52,894 nt of DNA from an uncultured Dietzia sp. (lineage in GTDB: Bacteria; Actinomycetota; Actinomycetes; Mycobacteriales; Mycobacteriaceae), in contig NZ_CALMYY010000072.1 of assembly GCF_937873725.1 (NCBI RefSeq), forward strand, positions 1 through 52,894, written 5' to 3'. Both the position numbers and the translations under genes were made by a program. The notes below the pieces were generated by a model, which was not told where the DNA came from, did not search any database, and worked only from the letters and a program-made list of their open reading frames with translations. Of the stretch, positions 16,648 to 24,441 are shown piece after piece; the stretch's first letter is position 1; every line of letters starts with the position of its first letter.

Positions 16648-18209
16648 GCACGCGGCACAGAAGGGCGCGCTCGATCCGCTGGTGGTACTCGGCGCGCCTG
16701 CGCATCACCCTGGGCATCACGCTCATCTCCGCCGCGGTGTTCGCGACGATGGTGCTCTTCACCCTGCAGTTGCTCGACCTCACCCACCAGCGCACGATCG
16801 ACCTCCAGCTCAACCGGGAGGCGGCCGACTTCTCCTCGTTCATGACCGCAGGGATCCTGCCGTCCTTCGAGTCCGAGGACCCGACCGCCGAGCAGCTGAT
16901 CCGCGCCTATCTGGCCCAGCAGTACCCCTCGGCCGAGCTGTTGCTGGTCGGCACCGCGGAGGAGTCCGGCACGCAGTTCACCCTCTCGCGGTACGGGCCG
17001 GAGGACGATGCGCTGTTCCCACCCGACACCCGCGCACGGATCCAGCGGATCGGGCTCGTCCCGGAGAAGGACTCCGGGGTGCTCGACAACACGGTCCGCT
17101 GGCGCAAGGCCACCGTCTCCAGCCCCGCGGGTCCCTCCAACATCGTGGTGGCGATCAGCGATGCCGGCACCGACGAGGAGTCGTCACGGGTCGCCGATCT
17201 CCTCCTCATCACCGGTGCGGGCGGCATCGTCCTCAGCTCGCTCCTCGCGTGGTTGGTCGCCGGACGGATGCTCGTGCCCGTCCGACGGATCCGTGAGGCC
17301 GCGGACACCATCTCGGCAGCCGACCTGTCACGCCGCGTCCCGGCGGACGGGCCGGACGAGATCGTCTCGCTCGCCGACACGGTCAACGCGATGCTCGAGC
17401 GCGTGGAGGACGCCTATCGGACGCAGCGGGAGTTCCTCGACGACGCGGGCCACGAGCTCCGCACGCCCCTCACCGTGGTCCAGGGCAATCTGGACCTCCT
17501 GCCCGAGGACCCGGTCGAGCGCGCCGAGATCACCCGCATCATCCAGGACGAACTGTCCCGGATGACCCGGATCGTCGAGGACCTGCTCACCCTGGCCCGC
17601 GCCGACCGCCCCGATTTCCTCCGCACGACCCCGACCGATGTCTCCGACCTGGTCCTGGACGTCGAGGCGAAGATCGACGTGATCGCCGACCGCGACTGGG
17701 CGGTCCTGCCGTACGCCGAGGGCGTGGCCCAGTTGGACCAGCACCGGATCACCCAGGCTCTGATCCAGTTCTGCTCCAACGCCGTCCGGTTCACCGGGGA
17801 GGGCGATCGGATCGAGATCGGGTGCCGGGAGATCGCCCCCGGCGAGCCCACCGTCCCCGACTCTGCGGCCACCACCCCCCTGCCCCCCGGCCCCAGGGGG
17901 GAGACGTACCGCCGTCGACTGCTCTGGTGGGTCCGCGATCACGGAGCGGGGATACCGGAAGGCGAGGAGGAGAGCATCTTCGAGCGCTTCCACACCGCGC
18001 GAGGGCAGCTCCGTGACGGGCGCGGGGGGACCGGCCTCGGGTTGGCGATCGTCTCCACCATCGCCCGGGCGCACGGGGGTCGCGCGTTCGCGTTCAACGC
18101 CGAGGGCGGCGGGGCCGCGTTCTGCATCGTCGTCCCCTTCGTCCCCGCGGCCAGCGACACGGAGCGGGGCCGGGGCCGGGTGTCCCCCTCGGCCGAGCCG
18201 GGGCCGTGA
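16644..18209 (+). CDS. Membrane sensor histidine kinase
   Basis: A 521-residue kinase. TM1 about 19-45, extracytoplasmic sensor region 46-183, TM2 about 185-206, HAMP about 207-260, HisKA with H270 in FLDDAGHELRTPLT, HATPase_c with N379 (N box, QFCSNAVRFT), G1 DHGAGI at 432-437 and G2 GGTGLGLA at 461-468. All residues for autophosphorylation are intact. A Pro-rich insertion (about 399-418) separates the N and G1 boxes. The GTG start at 16644 overlaps the previous stop. The response regulator follows after 99 bp. The signal sensed is not evident. Confidence 0.9.
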   Translation: MSTRHRRARSIRWWYSARLRITLGITLISAAVFATMVLFTLQLLDLTHQRTIDLQLNREAADFSSFMTAGILPSFESEDPTAEQLIRAYLAQQYPSAELLLVGTAEESGTQFTLSRYGPEDDALFPPDTRARIQRIGLVPEKDSGVLDNTVRWRKATVSSPAGPSNIVVAISDAGTDEESSRVADLLLITGAGGIVLSSLLAWLVAGRMLVPVRRIREAADTISAADLSRRVPADGPDEIVSLADTVNAMLERVEDAYRTQREFLDDAGHELRTPLTVVQGNLDLLPEDPVERAEITRIIQDELSRMTRIVEDLLTLARADRPDFLRTTPTDVSDLVLDVEAKIDVIADRDWAVLPYAEGVAQLDQHRITQALIQFCSNAVRFTGEGDRIEIGCREIAPGEPTVPDSAATTPLPPGPRGETYRRRLLWWVRDHGAGIPEGEEESIFERFHTARGQLRDGRGGTGLGLAIVSTIARAHGGRAFAFNAEGGGAAFCIVVPFVPAASDTERGRGRVSPSAEPGP

Positions 18210-18308
18210 GGCCGGCCACGATCGGACGGACCGGGAGACACGGGACGACGTCACCGTCCCCGCCGGCCTTCCGCGTGGGATACTCCGAAGTCTGAGAAGG
18301 AGGGTTGT

Positions 18309-18914
18309 ATGACGAATGTTCTCGTCGTCGAAGATGACGACCTCATCCGGTCGGTACTGGTCAAAGCACTCGGCGGGGCGGGGTACACCGCGCTCGAGGC
18401 GGTGGACGGGGAGAGCGCGCATGCGATCCTGTCAACCATCTCCGATGTCGACCTCATGCTGCTCGACATCGGGCTGCCGGACACAGACGGTCTCACCCTG
18501 CTCCGCGAGGCCCGCAGCCACGGCTTCGCCGCCCCGGTCATCATCCTGACGGCCCGCGACAGCGTGGCCAACACCGTCGAGGGCCTGGACTCCGGCGCCA
18601 ACGACTACATGGTCAAGCCGTTTCGCGTCCCCGAACTGCTCGAGCACGGGGGGATGCGGCTGGACATCCGCACCCGCCGGGTCGAGGTGGACGGTCGCAT
18701 CCAGGAGCTGACCAACCGGGAGTACTCGCTGCTGGAGATGTTGCTGCGCCACAAGGGCGAGACCATCAGCCGCGAACAGCTCCTCGAGAGCGTCTGGGGC
18801 ATGGACTTCGACCCCGGCTCGAACATCGTCAACGTCTACATCAGGTCGCTGCGCCGCAAGATCGGCGAGAACAAGGTCCAGACCGTCCGGGGCGTGGGCT
18901 ACCGGGTGGAGTGA
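18309..18914 (+). CDS. OmpR/PhoB-type response regulator lacking the interdomain linker
   Basis: A 201-residue regulator, shorter than the usual 220-240. The receiver has the acidic pocket D9/D10, phosphoacceptor D53 (LLDIGLPD), T81 and K103 (NDYMVKPF). After RVPELL (107-112) the sequence jumps directly to EHGGMRLDIRTRRVEV, the first strands of the winged-helix DNA-binding domain; the last receiver helix and the linker, normally 20-30 residues, are absent. The winged helix is complete up to VQTVRGVGYRVE. Very strong Shine-Dalgarno AAGGAGGG before the ATG at 18309. Probable partner of the kinase upstream. Confidence 0.87.
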   Translation: MTNVLVVEDDDLIRSVLVKALGGAGYTALEAVDGESAHAILSTISDVDLMLLDIGLPDTDGLTLLREARSHGFAAPVIILTARDSVANTVEGLDSGANDYMVKPFRVPELLEHGGMRLDIRTRRVEVDGRIQELTNREYSLLEMLLRHKGETISREQLLESVWGMDFDPGSNIVNVYIRSLRRKIGENKVQTVRGVGYRVE

Positions 18915-18932
18915 GCGAGCACCGCACGACCG

Positions 18933-18964
18933 CGGCGCCGGACCCGATCCCGGGTCCGGCGCCG
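18933..18964. terminator. Bidirectional hairpin between response regulator and aldehyde dehydrogenase
   Basis: Perfect 13-bp stem CGGCGCCGGACCC (18933-18945) with GGGTCCGGCGCCG (18952-18964) and a 6-nt loop. It lies between two converging genes and can serve both. Confidence 0.75.
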
Positions 18965-18978
18965 TCGTGAGCAGCGGC

Positions 18979-20490
18979 TCAGTCCGATGACGGCTCCCAG
19001 CCGAACGGCATGAGCACGCTCTGCAGCTCGCAATACGCCTCCAGCCCCTCGGTGCCGTTCTCGCGGCCGAGGCCCGAGTTCTTGAACCCGCCGAACGGGG
19101 CGGTCGGGTCGAAGGCGTACCAGTTGATGCCCATGGTGCCGGTCCGGACCCGCTGGGCCACGGCGAGCGCGGCGTCGGGGTCGGCGGAGTAGATCGCACC
19201 GGCGAGCCCGAACTCCGAGTCGTTGGCGATCTGCACGGCCTCGTCGACCGTGTCGTAGGCGATCACCTGCATGACCGGCCCGAAGATCTCCTCCTGGGCG
19301 ATGGTCATGGAGTTGTCGACGTCGGTGAACACGGTCGGCTGGACGAAGGCGCCTCCGGCCACGGCGTCGGGGAGACCCTCGACCTGGCCGCCGCCGTAGG
19401 CGATCGTCGCCCCCTCCTCCACGCCCTTGCGGATGTACCCCTCGACGGAGGCCTTCTGCTTGTGGTTGGCGAGCGGGCCGAACACGGTCCCCTCGGCGGC
19501 GGGGTCGCCGACCGGCATCAGCTGGACGGTCTCGACCAGCGCCTTGACCACCTCGTCGTAGCGCGAGCGCGGCGCCAGGATCCGGTTCTGCGAGACGCAG
19601 GCCTGGCCCGAGTTCATGAGCGCGGAGAACACGATGCTCCCGGCGTTCCCGGCCACGTCGGCGTCCTCAAGGATGATGGCCGCGCTCTTGCCGCCCAGCT
19701 CGAGCGAACACCGTTTGAGGTTCTGGGCGGCGATCCCGGCGATGTGCTTGCCGACTTCGGTGGAGCCGGTGAAGGAGATCTTGTCGATCTCCGGGTGCGA
19801 GACCAGATGGTCGCCCACGGCGCTGGGGCCGGTCACCACGGACAGGACACCCTCGGGCAGTCCCGCCTCGCGGAAGAGGTCGGCGAGCCACAGCGCGGAC
19901 AGCGGCGTGGCCGACGACGGCTTGAGGACCACCGAGCTACCCGAGAGCAGCGCGGGGCCGAGCTTGGCGGCGTTGAGGTACAGCGGGACGTTCCAGGCGG
20001 TGACGGCGGCGACCACGCCGACCGGCTGGCGGCTGACGACGGACGGCCCGAAGTCACCGTGGCGCACCTCCGTCCACGGGAAGCCGGCGCCGAGCCCGGC
20101 GTAGTAGCGCAGGACCCCGAGCGTCGGCGTCACCTGGATCATCGCGGCGGTCCCGGGCGGGGTGCCCATCTCGTCGGAGAGGATCTGGCAGATCTCCGCC
20201 TGGCGCTCCTCGATCAGGTCGGCGACGCGGCCGATCACCGCGCCCCGCTCGACGGGAGGGGTCGTGCGCCAGATCCCGGACTCGAAGGAGTCGCGGGCCT
20301 GGCTGATCATCTCGTCCACGTCCTCGATGGTGGTCTCGGCGACCCGCCCCACGACCGCGTTGGTGGCCGGTGACGTTACCTCGAGAACCCCCGTGGTGAT
20401 CGGATCGGTCCAGCGTGTGCCGGAGAAGAGCTTGTCATGGACGACGACCACGGGGACCTCCGCGAGGTGGGAAACAGGAACGTGTTCCAC
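18979..20490 (-). CDS. NAD(P)-dependent aldehyde dehydrogenase
   Basis: A 503-residue class ALDH enzyme oxidising an aldehyde to an acid. General base E264 in CSLELGGKSA, nucleophile C298 in NSGQACVSQNR, cofactor loop FTGSTEVGKHI (240-250), and the PFGGFKNSGLGRENG segment near the C terminus. The full family length is present. It corresponds by position to Rv0223c of M. tuberculosis; the physiological aldehyde is unknown. The GTG or ATG at 20490 gives MEHVPVSHLAEV; an N-terminal extension of about 15 residues before the first domain strand is unusual but modest. Confidence 0.92.
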   Translation of the reverse strand: MEHVPVSHLAEVPVVVVHDKLFSGTRWTDPITTGVLEVTSPATNAVVGRVAETTIEDVDEMISQARDSFESGIWRTTPPVERGAVIGRVADLIEERQAEICQILSDEMGTPPGTAAMIQVTPTLGVLRYYAGLGAGFPWTEVRHGDFGPSVVSRQPVGVVAAVTAWNVPLYLNAAKLGPALLSGSSVVLKPSSATPLSALWLADLFREAGLPEGVLSVVTGPSAVGDHLVSHPEIDKISFTGSTEVGKHIAGIAAQNLKRCSLELGGKSAAIILEDADVAGNAGSIVFSALMNSGQACVSQNRILAPRSRYDEVVKALVETVQLMPVGDPAAEGTVFGPLANHKQKASVEGYIRKGVEEGATIAYGGGQVEGLPDAVAGGAFVQPTVFTDVDNSMTIAQEEIFGPVMQVIAYDTVDEAVQIANDSEFGLAGAIYSADPDAALAVAQRVRTGTMGINWYAFDPTAPFGGFKNSGLGRENGTEGLEAYCELQSVLMPFGWEPSSD

Positions 20491-20532
20491 CCACTGTAGA
20501 CGAGTGCCACCCGAGGTGCCGGGGACTCGCCT

Positions 20533-21342
20533 CTACCGCGCCCGCAGCACCAGCACCAGGTTCGAGACCAGGACCTCGCGGATCAGCGGCGCCCGAACCA
20601 GCCACCACGCCCACCTCGGGTGGTAGCGGGGAAACGCCGCCACCAGCTCGCCCGACGACGTGGTCCGCGCCCACTCGAGCCCCTCGGCGCAGCCCACCTC
20701 GAACAGCGACTCGCCGTAGTAGTTCTTGGGCGACCGGCCGTGACGGCGTTCGTACATCCGCCGGGCGCGCTCGCCGCCGAGGTAGTGGGTCAGGCCCATC
20801 TCGTGGCCGCCGAAGGGCCCGTACCAGAGGGTGTAGGAGACCACGACGAGGCCGCCGGGGCGCGTCACCCGGCACATCTCCTCGGCCATCGTCCAGGGCT
20901 CGGGAACGTGCTCGGCCACGTTGCTGGAGATGCACACGTCCACCGCGTCCGTGCGGATCGGAAGGGACATGCCACTGCCCCGGACCGAGCCCGACTGATC
21001 GAGCCCGGCGGCGGACATCTCCCCCACGTCCGGTTCCACGGAGACGTACCGCGCGCCCTCGGCGGCGTAGGCGTCCGAGAAGTACCCGGGCCCGCCGCCC
21101 ACGTCCAGGACGGTCAGCCCCGGGAGCCGACCGCGCGGCCGGTCCGCCGGCTGCACTCCCGACACCCCTTCCCACAGGTCCGCCACCAACTCGACGGTGT
21201 CGCGGGCGAGGCCGGAGTAGAAGGCGTCCGGATCCGACTGCTCCAGCGGGAACGAGCGGAGCAGCCCGAGGGACCGCCCGAGGGTCGCGCGGCGGGCGAC
21301 CGAACGCAGCGCACTCGACCGATGATCTGCAGGTGGGGTCAC
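20533..21342 (-). CDS. Class I SAM-dependent methyltransferase (Rv0224c-like)
   Basis: A 269-residue methyltransferase. SAM-binding motif I VLDVGGGPGYFSDAYA, motif II acidic strand YVSVEPD, motif III MSLPIRTDAVDVCISSNVAEHV and post-motif RPGGLVVVSYTLWYG are in order. A C-terminal segment (PRYHPRWAWWLVRAPL) is hydrophobic and may touch the membrane. The GTG at 21342 follows TATCGT by 7 nt and diverges from the glycosyltransferase at 21381. The order ALDH-methyltransferase-glycosyltransferase matches Rv0223c-Rv0225, so an envelope glycan or lipid substrate is likely. Confidence 0.85.
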   Translation of the reverse strand: MTPPADHRSSALRSVARRATLGRSLGLLRSFPLEQSDPDAFYSGLARDTVELVADLWEGVSGVQPADRPRGRLPGLTVLDVGGGPGYFSDAYAAEGARYVSVEPDVGEMSAAGLDQSGSVRGSGMSLPIRTDAVDVCISSNVAEHVPEPWTMAEEMCRVTRPGGLVVVSYTLWYGPFGGHEMGLTHYLGGERARRMYERRHGRSPKNYYGESLFEVGCAEGLEWARTTSSGELVAAFPRYHPRWAWWLVRAPLIREVLVSNLVLVLRAR

Positions 21343-21349
21343 GGCGGAG

Positions 21350-21373
21350 ACGATACCGGCGCCTGCGTACAGT
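21350..21373. promoter_or_regulatory. Divergent pair of -10 boxes for two leaderless genes
   Basis: On the minus strand TATCGT (21355-21350) ends 7 nt before the GTG at 21342; on the plus strand TACAGT (21368-21373) ends 7 nt before the GTG at 21381. Only 38 bp separate the two start codons, so the two -10 boxes are 12 bp apart and the polymerases must overlap. Confidence 0.55.
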
Positions 21374-21380
21374 GTGCGCC

Positions 21381-22592
21381 GTGGCTCGTATCCTGCTGCT
21401 GTGCTGGCGTGACAGCACCCATCCCCAGGGCGGCGGGAGCGAACGCTACCTCGAGCACGTCGCCGACGGCCTGGCGGCGGCGGGGCACACCGTGGTCTAC
21501 CGGACCTCCCGCGCGCGCGGTGCCGCACGCTCCGAGGCGAGAGCGGCCGTGGGCACCGGGTCCGGGGTCACCGTCAGCCGCGCCGGCGGTCGCTTCACCG
21601 TCTATCCCCGGGCCCTGGGCGCGATCCTCGCCGGGCGGGTCGGGCTGGGGCCGCTCGGGACCCTGCGGCGGCCCGACGTCGTGGTGGACACCCAGAACGG
21701 CATCCCCTTCTTCGCCCGGCTCGCCACCCGGGCTCCGGTCGTGGTGCTGGTCCACCACATCCACCGCGAGCAGTGGCCGGTCGCGGGGTGGCTGGTCGCC
21801 CGGGTGGGTTGGTGGATCGAGTCGTGGCTGGCCCCGCGCGTGCACTCGCACAGCCAGTACGTCACGGTGTCCCTGCCGTCGGCGGACGAGCTGGCCGGGC
21901 TCGGAGTCGACCCCGCCCGGATCGCGGTGGTGCGCAACGGGCTCGACCCGCTGCCCGCCGGGGTGTCGCCCGGCGGACCCGCGACCCGCGCCGGCGGCCC
22001 GCGCCTGGTGGTGCTGTCCCGGCTGGTGCCGCACAAGCACGTCGAGGACGCCCTCGACGTCCTGACCGTGTTGCGGGCGCGCCACCCCGGGCTGGTGCTC
22101 GACGTGATCGGCAGCGGCTGGTGGTCCGACCGGCTGCGCGAGTACGCCGCCGGGCTCGGGCTCGACGCCGGCGCGGTGGTGTTCCACGGGCACGTCGACG
22201 AGGCCACCAAGCACCGGATCCTCGCCGCCGCGTCGGTGCACCTCATGCCCTCGCGAAAGGAGGGGTGGGGGCTCGCCGTCTCCGAGGCGGCCCAGCACGG
22301 CGTCCCCACCGTCGGCTACCACCACGCGGCGGGGCTGCGGGACTCGATAGACGACGGCGAGACGGGCATCCTCACCGACGGCGTCGCGGGCATGACGGCC
22401 GCCACGGAGCGCCTGCTGGCCGACCCCGGGCTCCGCGACCGCATGGGCGAGGCGGCGCGCCGGAAGGCCGCGGGGCTGTCGTGGCCCGCCACCGGGTCGG
22501 CGATGGCGGAGGTCCTCGTCGCGGTCACCGAGGGGCGGCGGACGAGCGGCGTGATCGGCGGCGCGCAGCCCCGACCGCGAGCGCCGCGCTGA
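21381..22592 (+). CDS. GT4-family glycosyltransferase (Rv0225-like)
   Basis: A 403-residue GT-B fold glycosyltransferase. The N-terminal domain begins ARILLLCWRDSTHPQGGGSE, with the glycine-rich acceptor loop. The C-terminal domain has LVVLSRLVPHKHVEDAL, VLDVIGSGWW and the EX7E donor motif in PSRKEGWGLAVSEAAQHGVP. The nucleotide-sugar donor and the acceptor are not determinable. It starts at GTG 21381, 7 nt after TACAGT. Its 3' end overlaps the converging membrane protein gene by 68 bp. The neighbourhood suggests envelope lipid or glycan decoration. Confidence 0.9.
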   Translation: MARILLLCWRDSTHPQGGGSERYLEHVADGLAAAGHTVVYRTSRARGAARSEARAAVGTGSGVTVSRAGGRFTVYPRALGAILAGRVGLGPLGTLRRPDVVVDTQNGIPFFARLATRAPVVVLVHHIHREQWPVAGWLVARVGWWIESWLAPRVHSHSQYVTVSLPSADELAGLGVDPARIAVVRNGLDPLPAGVSPGGPATRAGGPRLVVLSRLVPHKHVEDALDVLTVLRARHPGLVLDVIGSGWWSDRLREYAAGLGLDAGAVVFHGHVDEATKHRILAAASVHLMPSRKEGWGLAVSEAAQHGVPTVGYHHAAGLRDSIDDGETGILTDGVAGMTAATERLLADPGLRDRMGEAARRKAAGLSWPATGSAMAEVLVAVTEGRRTSGVIGGAQPRPRAPR

Positions 22593-24378
22593 GCACCAGG
22601 GTGAGCAGCCACACGGCGTGGGCCGCGAGAACCGCCGCCCGTGCGGCCGGCGACGCGGCCGGCGGGCCAGCCCGGTCGATCGCCGCACCCGGACCGTTAG
22701 GCACCACCAGCTCGTAGAGAACCAGCTCGGTGTCGGCGAATCTCGTCGTCGTGGCCTGGAGGGTTCGCGCCGCCTGGCCGCGCGGACCGGCGGAGGTGCG
22801 CTCGTCCAGCACCCACCGCACGCCCAGCCCGGCCAGCACGCGGGGGTCCTCGCCGCGCAGCAGCGCCCCGGTGGCCCGGCGGGCGCGGTCACCCTCGCCG
22901 GCCACGATCGCCGCGTCGCCCCCGGTCCCCACCACCAGGTCGCCGGGCACCACCACGCGGGCGTCGAGCATGCGGGGCGCCGGGTCGAGCACCGCGGCGC
23001 CGCCGGCCCAGAGGGGCGTCGAGCGGAAGGACCCCGCCGGCAGGACCAGGACGTCCCCGGGCGGCCCTCCCGCCACCCCGCGTCCGGCCTCCTGCCCACC
23101 GACGATCGCGGCCACCGTCGCCCAGCCCCCGCCGTAGGTGACCGGCCGCAGCGAGTCCCACACCGCGCGCGGGGCATCCGGCACCGCCGCGAGCGCGACC
23201 GCCGTGATCACCGCGGCGGCCCCGGCGGGCGTGAGGCGCGGGGACAGGGCCCGGGTGGCCGAGCCGAGGGCGAGCAGGGTGGCGGGCAGGGCGAGTGCCA
23301 CGAACTTCTGGGTGTCGCGGAGCAGGCCGGCCGCGGGGACCGCCTCGACGAGCGCGTCCACCGCGGCGATGCCGGGACCCGTGGCCGCGAGCGCCACCAG
23401 CAGCCACGTCGCGATCGCGACCGGCAGCGTCGCCCGGACCACCGGGTCGCGGCGCGCCCGCCACAGTCCCCGCGCCGCGAGCGCCCACGCGGCCAGCAGC
23501 AGGCCCAGCGCGGCGGCCGCCCACCAGGTGGCGCGCGACGGGGGCACGGCCGCGGAGTTCCAGATCCCGCCCAGGGCGACGACCGATCCGAGCGTGCCGA
23601 TGCCGGGCTCGGCGCGCGCGGCGAACGCCGCCACGCCGGAGCCCCCGGCAGCCGTGCCCGCCATGCCCGAACTCCCCGCCGCCAGCGCGGTGGCCAACAC
23701 CCACGGCAGCGCGGTCACCACGGCGGTCGCCCCCAGCCAGAGCGCCGCGCGCCGACGGCCGCCCCGACCCGCGCAGCCCAGCGCCACGGCGGCGGCGACC
23801 ACGGCCAGCAGCCACCCCGTCGGCGTCAGCCCCGCCGCGGCCAGCGCCGCGCACGCCGCCGCCACGCGGGGCCCGGTCCGAGCCAGGAGCACCGGCATCG
23901 ACACCACCGCCGCCACCCCGGCCAGGAGCGACCAGTGGCCCTGCAGGAGCCGCTCCACCACCAACGGGTTCCACACCGCGCCCACCACGACCGGCAGCCT
24001 CAGCAGGAACCCCGCCGCACCGGGGGCGTCGGCGCCGGGCACCACACGCCGGACCAGGGCCCCCGCCGCCACCGCGAGCCACACGCAGAACACGGCCGTG
24101 AGCAGGCCCGTCAGGGGCCACACCGGCAGGCCCACGGCGTCGAGCGCCCGCGTCGCCCACACGACCGCCACGTCCTGCGGCACCGCCCTCGCGGCCGACT
24201 CGCCCAGACCGAGGGCGGCGTCCGACAGCGGCGGCGTCGGCGTCGAGACCCAGTCCCGCAGCAACGGGAAGCCAGGGCGCGCCAGCCCCGCCAGGAGCAG
24301 CCCCGTGACCGCCACGCCGACGGCGGCGTCCGCCCCGATCCCCACGGCCGGGGTCGACCCGTCGACGGTGGCTGACAT
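22525..24378 (-). CDS. Large polytopic membrane protein (Rv0226c-like)
   Basis: A 617-residue very Ala/Val-rich membrane protein with about 12 hydrophobic helices in residues 15-420, then a mostly extracytoplasmic region (about 430-575), and a final helix (AVLAAHAVWLLTLVLSAALAVG) with an RRRSRRSS tail. The layout suggests a GT-C-like glycosyltransferase or polysaccharide assembly protein, but no catalytic motif can be named. ATG 24378 (MSATVDGSTP) is chosen; no clear Shine-Dalgarno. Slot and orientation match Rv0226c. Extreme GC makes small frame errors possible. Confidence 0.75.
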   Translation of the reverse strand: MSATVDGSTPAVGIGADAAVGVAVTGLLLAGLARPGFPLLRDWVSTPTPPLSDAALGLGESAARAVPQDVAVVWATRALDAVGLPVWPLTGLLTAVFCVWLAVAAGALVRRVVPGADAPGAAGFLLRLPVVVGAVWNPLVVERLLQGHWSLLAGVAAVVSMPVLLARTGPRVAAACAALAAAGLTPTGWLLAVVAAAVALGCAGRGGRRRAALWLGATAVVTALPWVLATALAAGSSGMAGTAAGGSGVAAFAARAEPGIGTLGSVVALGGIWNSAAVPPSRATWWAAAALGLLLAAWALAARGLWRARRDPVVRATLPVAIATWLLVALAATGPGIAAVDALVEAVPAAGLLRDTQKFVALALPATLLALGSATRALSPRLTPAGAAAVITAVALAAVPDAPRAVWDSLRPVTYGGGWATVAAIVGGQEAGRGVAGGPPGDVLVLPAGSFRSTPLWAGGAAVLDPAPRMLDARVVVPGDLVVGTGGDAAIVAGEGDRARRATGALLRGEDPRVLAGLGVRWVLDERTSAGPRGQAARTLQATTTRFADTELVLYELVVPNGPGAAIDRAGPPAASPAARAAVLAAHAVWLLTLVLSAALAVGAARRRSRRSSAAPR

Positions 24379-24428
24379 GCGGACATTCCACCACGGCGTC
24401 CGCCGCCGCCCGGCGCCGGGCGACACCC

Positions 24429-24434
24429 TACGAT
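24429..24434 (+). promoter_or_regulatory. -10 box TACGAT for the flippase gene (leaderless)
   Basis: TACGAT ends exactly 7 nt before the GTG at 24442, with no Shine-Dalgarno in between. Confidence 0.5.
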
Positions 24435-24441
24435 CACCGGT

